DNA from: Panorpa germanica
Taxonomy: Eukaryota; Arthropoda; Insecta; Mecoptera; Panorpidae
Assembly: GCA_963678705.1 (NCBI GenBank)
Contig: OY783214.1
Location: forward strand, 15,934,001-15,998,000
Reading direction: 5' to 3'
Length of the DNA stretch: 64,000 nt
Part shown: one piece after another, positions 61,453 through 64,000 of the stretch
Numbering within the stretch: position 1 is the stretch's first letter
How the letters are laid out: each line of letters starts with the position of its first letter
The notes under the pieces: generated by a model
Seen by the model: only the letters and a program-made list of their open reading frames with translations
Databases searched by the model: none
What the model was told of the DNA's origin: nothing
Position numbers and translations under genes: made by a program

Positions 61453-64000
61453 TAGTACAATTTCCTTGTGTTATATTTCAAGTAGTTTAAACTTATCTAC
61501 GTTTTAATATTATTTGTATTATAGGTTTATTTTAAAACGTAATGAACTCAAGAAATAAAGATTTGTGTTGTGTGTATTTTGTCTGGCAGATAATTAACTG
61601 TACTATTGCACCATATTACGAACTGAATCATTTTCTTTATAAAAATATCTAATAAGTTCTTAAAATAGATCCGTGTCGTCATAACCGTGGTGTGTGCTTT
61701 ACAGGTACTGTACAATGTGGTGCAATTGGTCCAGCTTCACAGAGGCTCGTCCGTCGCTACAGATAACAGAATGGGCGCGTGTACTGTGTGTACTGTGTTT
61801 ATCTTAAGCCACGAGTTGGATTTAGCCAATGACAACAAGTGTTTTACAGATGAATAACGTACGTGGGTGCTTGGTTCTGGTTTTAAATGTTTATACAAAT
61901 ATAAAAACAACGTATATCAGGTATTTGTACAAGAATTGCGACGCTTCAGTAATATCTAAACAAAACACGAACATTTTTCTAGATTTTAGTTTGCAAATAA
62001 AATGTAATATACTTATAAACATTTTACATAAATAATACGTAAAGAATTAGTGTCAGGAATAATTAGGATTTACTAATTACTAATAATAACCCGACTTATA
62101 TTGTTACTGACTTTGTCAATAAAACTAGAATGTCTAGAACTACTAGAATTCTAATTCTAGAACTAGAATACTAAAACTTTGTCAATGCTAGAAGAGTAGA
62201 TATAATTCTATTAACTGTTAGATAAAAATGTGATTCTTTCTAACTTTCAACCCAGTCTCAAATTTTGAATATTGATATTGGCATCAAGCGACTGATTTAA
62301 TTAAAAAAATATTAGCTATTCTGAAAGCCTATAATTCTTAAAAAGGGCTTCTTAAGGTTCTAAAATCCTTAAAAAAGTGATCTTAAGGATTTTTATGGGT
62401 GTACTAATTTTCTAAAAGACCAAAGGTGTGAAACATTGTAAGTTAAGGAAAATCGTTTATACTCGATTTAGATTTTAAATACACGTAACTAGTGGGTAAC
62501 TTCTAAATACAAATACAAGGAAACAAATGTATGAAATTACGTATATAAATTTAAATAATTCCAACTAAAACAATAAAACAAATTTCACAACATTAGTAAC
62601 TGTATCATGTGATCCGCTTACACGAGTAAATTCAATATAAATTAAACATGAGTCAGAACAGAATATTAATAAAGATGTTATTAGACAAGTAAGTAATAAG
62701 TAAGACTGTTTAAAGGAGAGGACGAGTGGGGAGGGGGGGGTTCCGTTCGCCCAAAACAAGACGTCATTTACAGTAGCACCGTCTCGTGCCGAGCCGTCCA
62801 CGTCAGACTAATTCATTGAAACAAATTGTTTTGTTTTCTAATCGCTATTAGCCGATTGTTCATTACGGGTGACCGTGGGCGGAAGGAAATCTACTCCCAA
62901 TAACTTTTTTGTAAACAATTCAAAGTAACACCGGACTTATGGGACATGACGCGACTGCTACCACTATATGTACGTATACGCTTTAAGTAAAAGCCATAAA
63001 TTTGAAAAATATCGTTATGTTTATGTTAAAGTTGTGAAAATCGGATAAACAAATTTTCGTATGACCATTAATCATGTCGGTAATACCAGGAAATGAGTTA
63101 ATTTTTGCCATTTAATCTGCATTTTCAACGCTTCTGTTTTTCTTTCTTTAACTCACCGAGGAATAAAACATCAGGTTTGTGTATACTAAGATAATTTATG
63201 AGCTCTAGCATTAGACTGCATCTCGCGGTAGCGATCGTGGCCGGCGCTTAATTACAAAACCAATACCCCGTTTATTTATGGGTTACTTCCTCATTTTCTG
63301 TGTTTTTCTTTCTCTCCTAATTCAACACTCGATATACATCTGTCTACGAAACGTATTTACATAATATCATGACGTCAAACTCTTTTTTATATTGTTTTTT
63401 GTTTTCTAATTTGGTCTAGGTTTGAAGTGCATACGCATCTCGAGGTGTTTCTAAATTTCAGAGGCGTGCATATGATAGTATTATAGAAATATTTACTTAA
63501 AACAACATTGCTTGTATAGGTAGATATCACGCGCTTTTGAATCAACGCGATAATTCGCCACAGACCTTAGGTGTAATATTTCAGATTTTCACTGAACTTC
63601 TCCTTACACTAGACATTGTGAATTCTATTGCTCAGAAACCAACATATTATATTCAGAAAGTATAAAAAGAAGGTTTTCTTTATATTTATCTATAGTGCAT
63701 CAACTATTGATAGTTATTGGCACTTGAACTAATATATATCAACATTTTATAGGACATAATCTATACAACTTATAATTTTCTATTTTTTCAGCTTATTTCA
63801 CCATTCTATTTAAATCGTTACTTCTTTCCATTATCCATCTCTTTCTATTTCAACTATAACTGCATCACGATCTGATACATCGCCTCCACTATGTTGACAC
63901 TCATTGCATTCTCTGATTCTTTCTTCTATTAGTATTTTTCTTTGTCTACCAATTGTATACTACTACTCTTCTATTCTTTCAACTATAATCCATTTCCTTT
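61453..64000. other. Right end, GC-richer islands without a named gene
   Basis: Islands at about 61700-61800, 62700-62900 and 63215-63250 stand out from the AT-rich background. The first is open on both strands between splice-like signals (plus: gtgctttacag; minus reading GRASVKLDQLHHIVQYL). The second includes a minus frame starting MDGSARDGATVNDVLFWANG. They could be promoter or exon sequences of a minus-strand gene, possibly the transmembrane gene, but nothing links them. Confidence 0.25.
63798..64000 (-). pseudogene. Possible decayed coding fragment at the window edge
   Basis: On the minus strand one frame reads KILIEERIRECNECQHSGGD then VSDRDAVIVEIERDG, with stops before and after. The composition is protein-like, with an acidic/basic alternation. 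It may be part of a degraded element continuing beyond the window. Very tentative. Confidence 0.15.

Overview
The window is AT-rich eukaryotic nuclear DNA with GT-AG introns, many short inverted-repeat transposons and decayed LINE pieces. The best-preserved gene is a spliced GMC oxidoreductase of the insect glucose-dehydrogenase-like type, and a secreted serine-protease homologue lies next to it. Together these point to an insect. The order cannot be told from the sequence.

Layout. From 0 to 5.3 kb, a two-exon, catalytically dead trypsin-like protein (plus strand) sits among two inverted copies of a ~640-bp TA-flanked MITE (family A). One copy lies in its intron and a LINE tail lies just downstream. 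From 5.8 to 9.5 kb there is a complete GMC oxidoreductase (minus strand; three coding exons and a probable non-coding first exon with a TATA box) that carries a family B MITE in its first intron. From 9.5 to 14.2 kb I see mostly gene-free sequence with one weak spliced transcript candidate.

From 14.2 to 19.9 kb lies the most unusual structure of the window: about twenty 146-bp monomers in two arms facing each other (a 3.8-kb inverted array), bracketed by ~813-bp direct repeats. Monomers nearest the centre of the right arm each carry an open 48-codon frame whose stop overlaps the next start (TAATG).

From 21.6 to 36.9 kb (minus strand) I assemble a gene of unknown family. A transmembrane exon at 36.8 kb has a splice phase matching an internal acceptor in a tail exon at 24.7 kb, which joins a last exon at 21.7 kb. 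A separate TATA+CRE promoter at 25.25 kb with its own ATG would make a short tail-only form of 123 residues. The 12-kb intron holds a third family A MITE and a hAT-type MITE with a perfect 8-bp target duplication.

From 37 to 64 kb I see no convincing complete gene. It holds MITEs (family B copies, a Harbinger-like element, a near-perfect hairpin MITE, a mariner-like remnant), fragments of two LINE families, four same-strand copies of an unclassified repeat end, and a few GC-richer islands that could be exons of the transmembrane gene or of another gene. The two well-supported genes encode secreted or soluble proteins. Nothing in the sequence ties their functions together.
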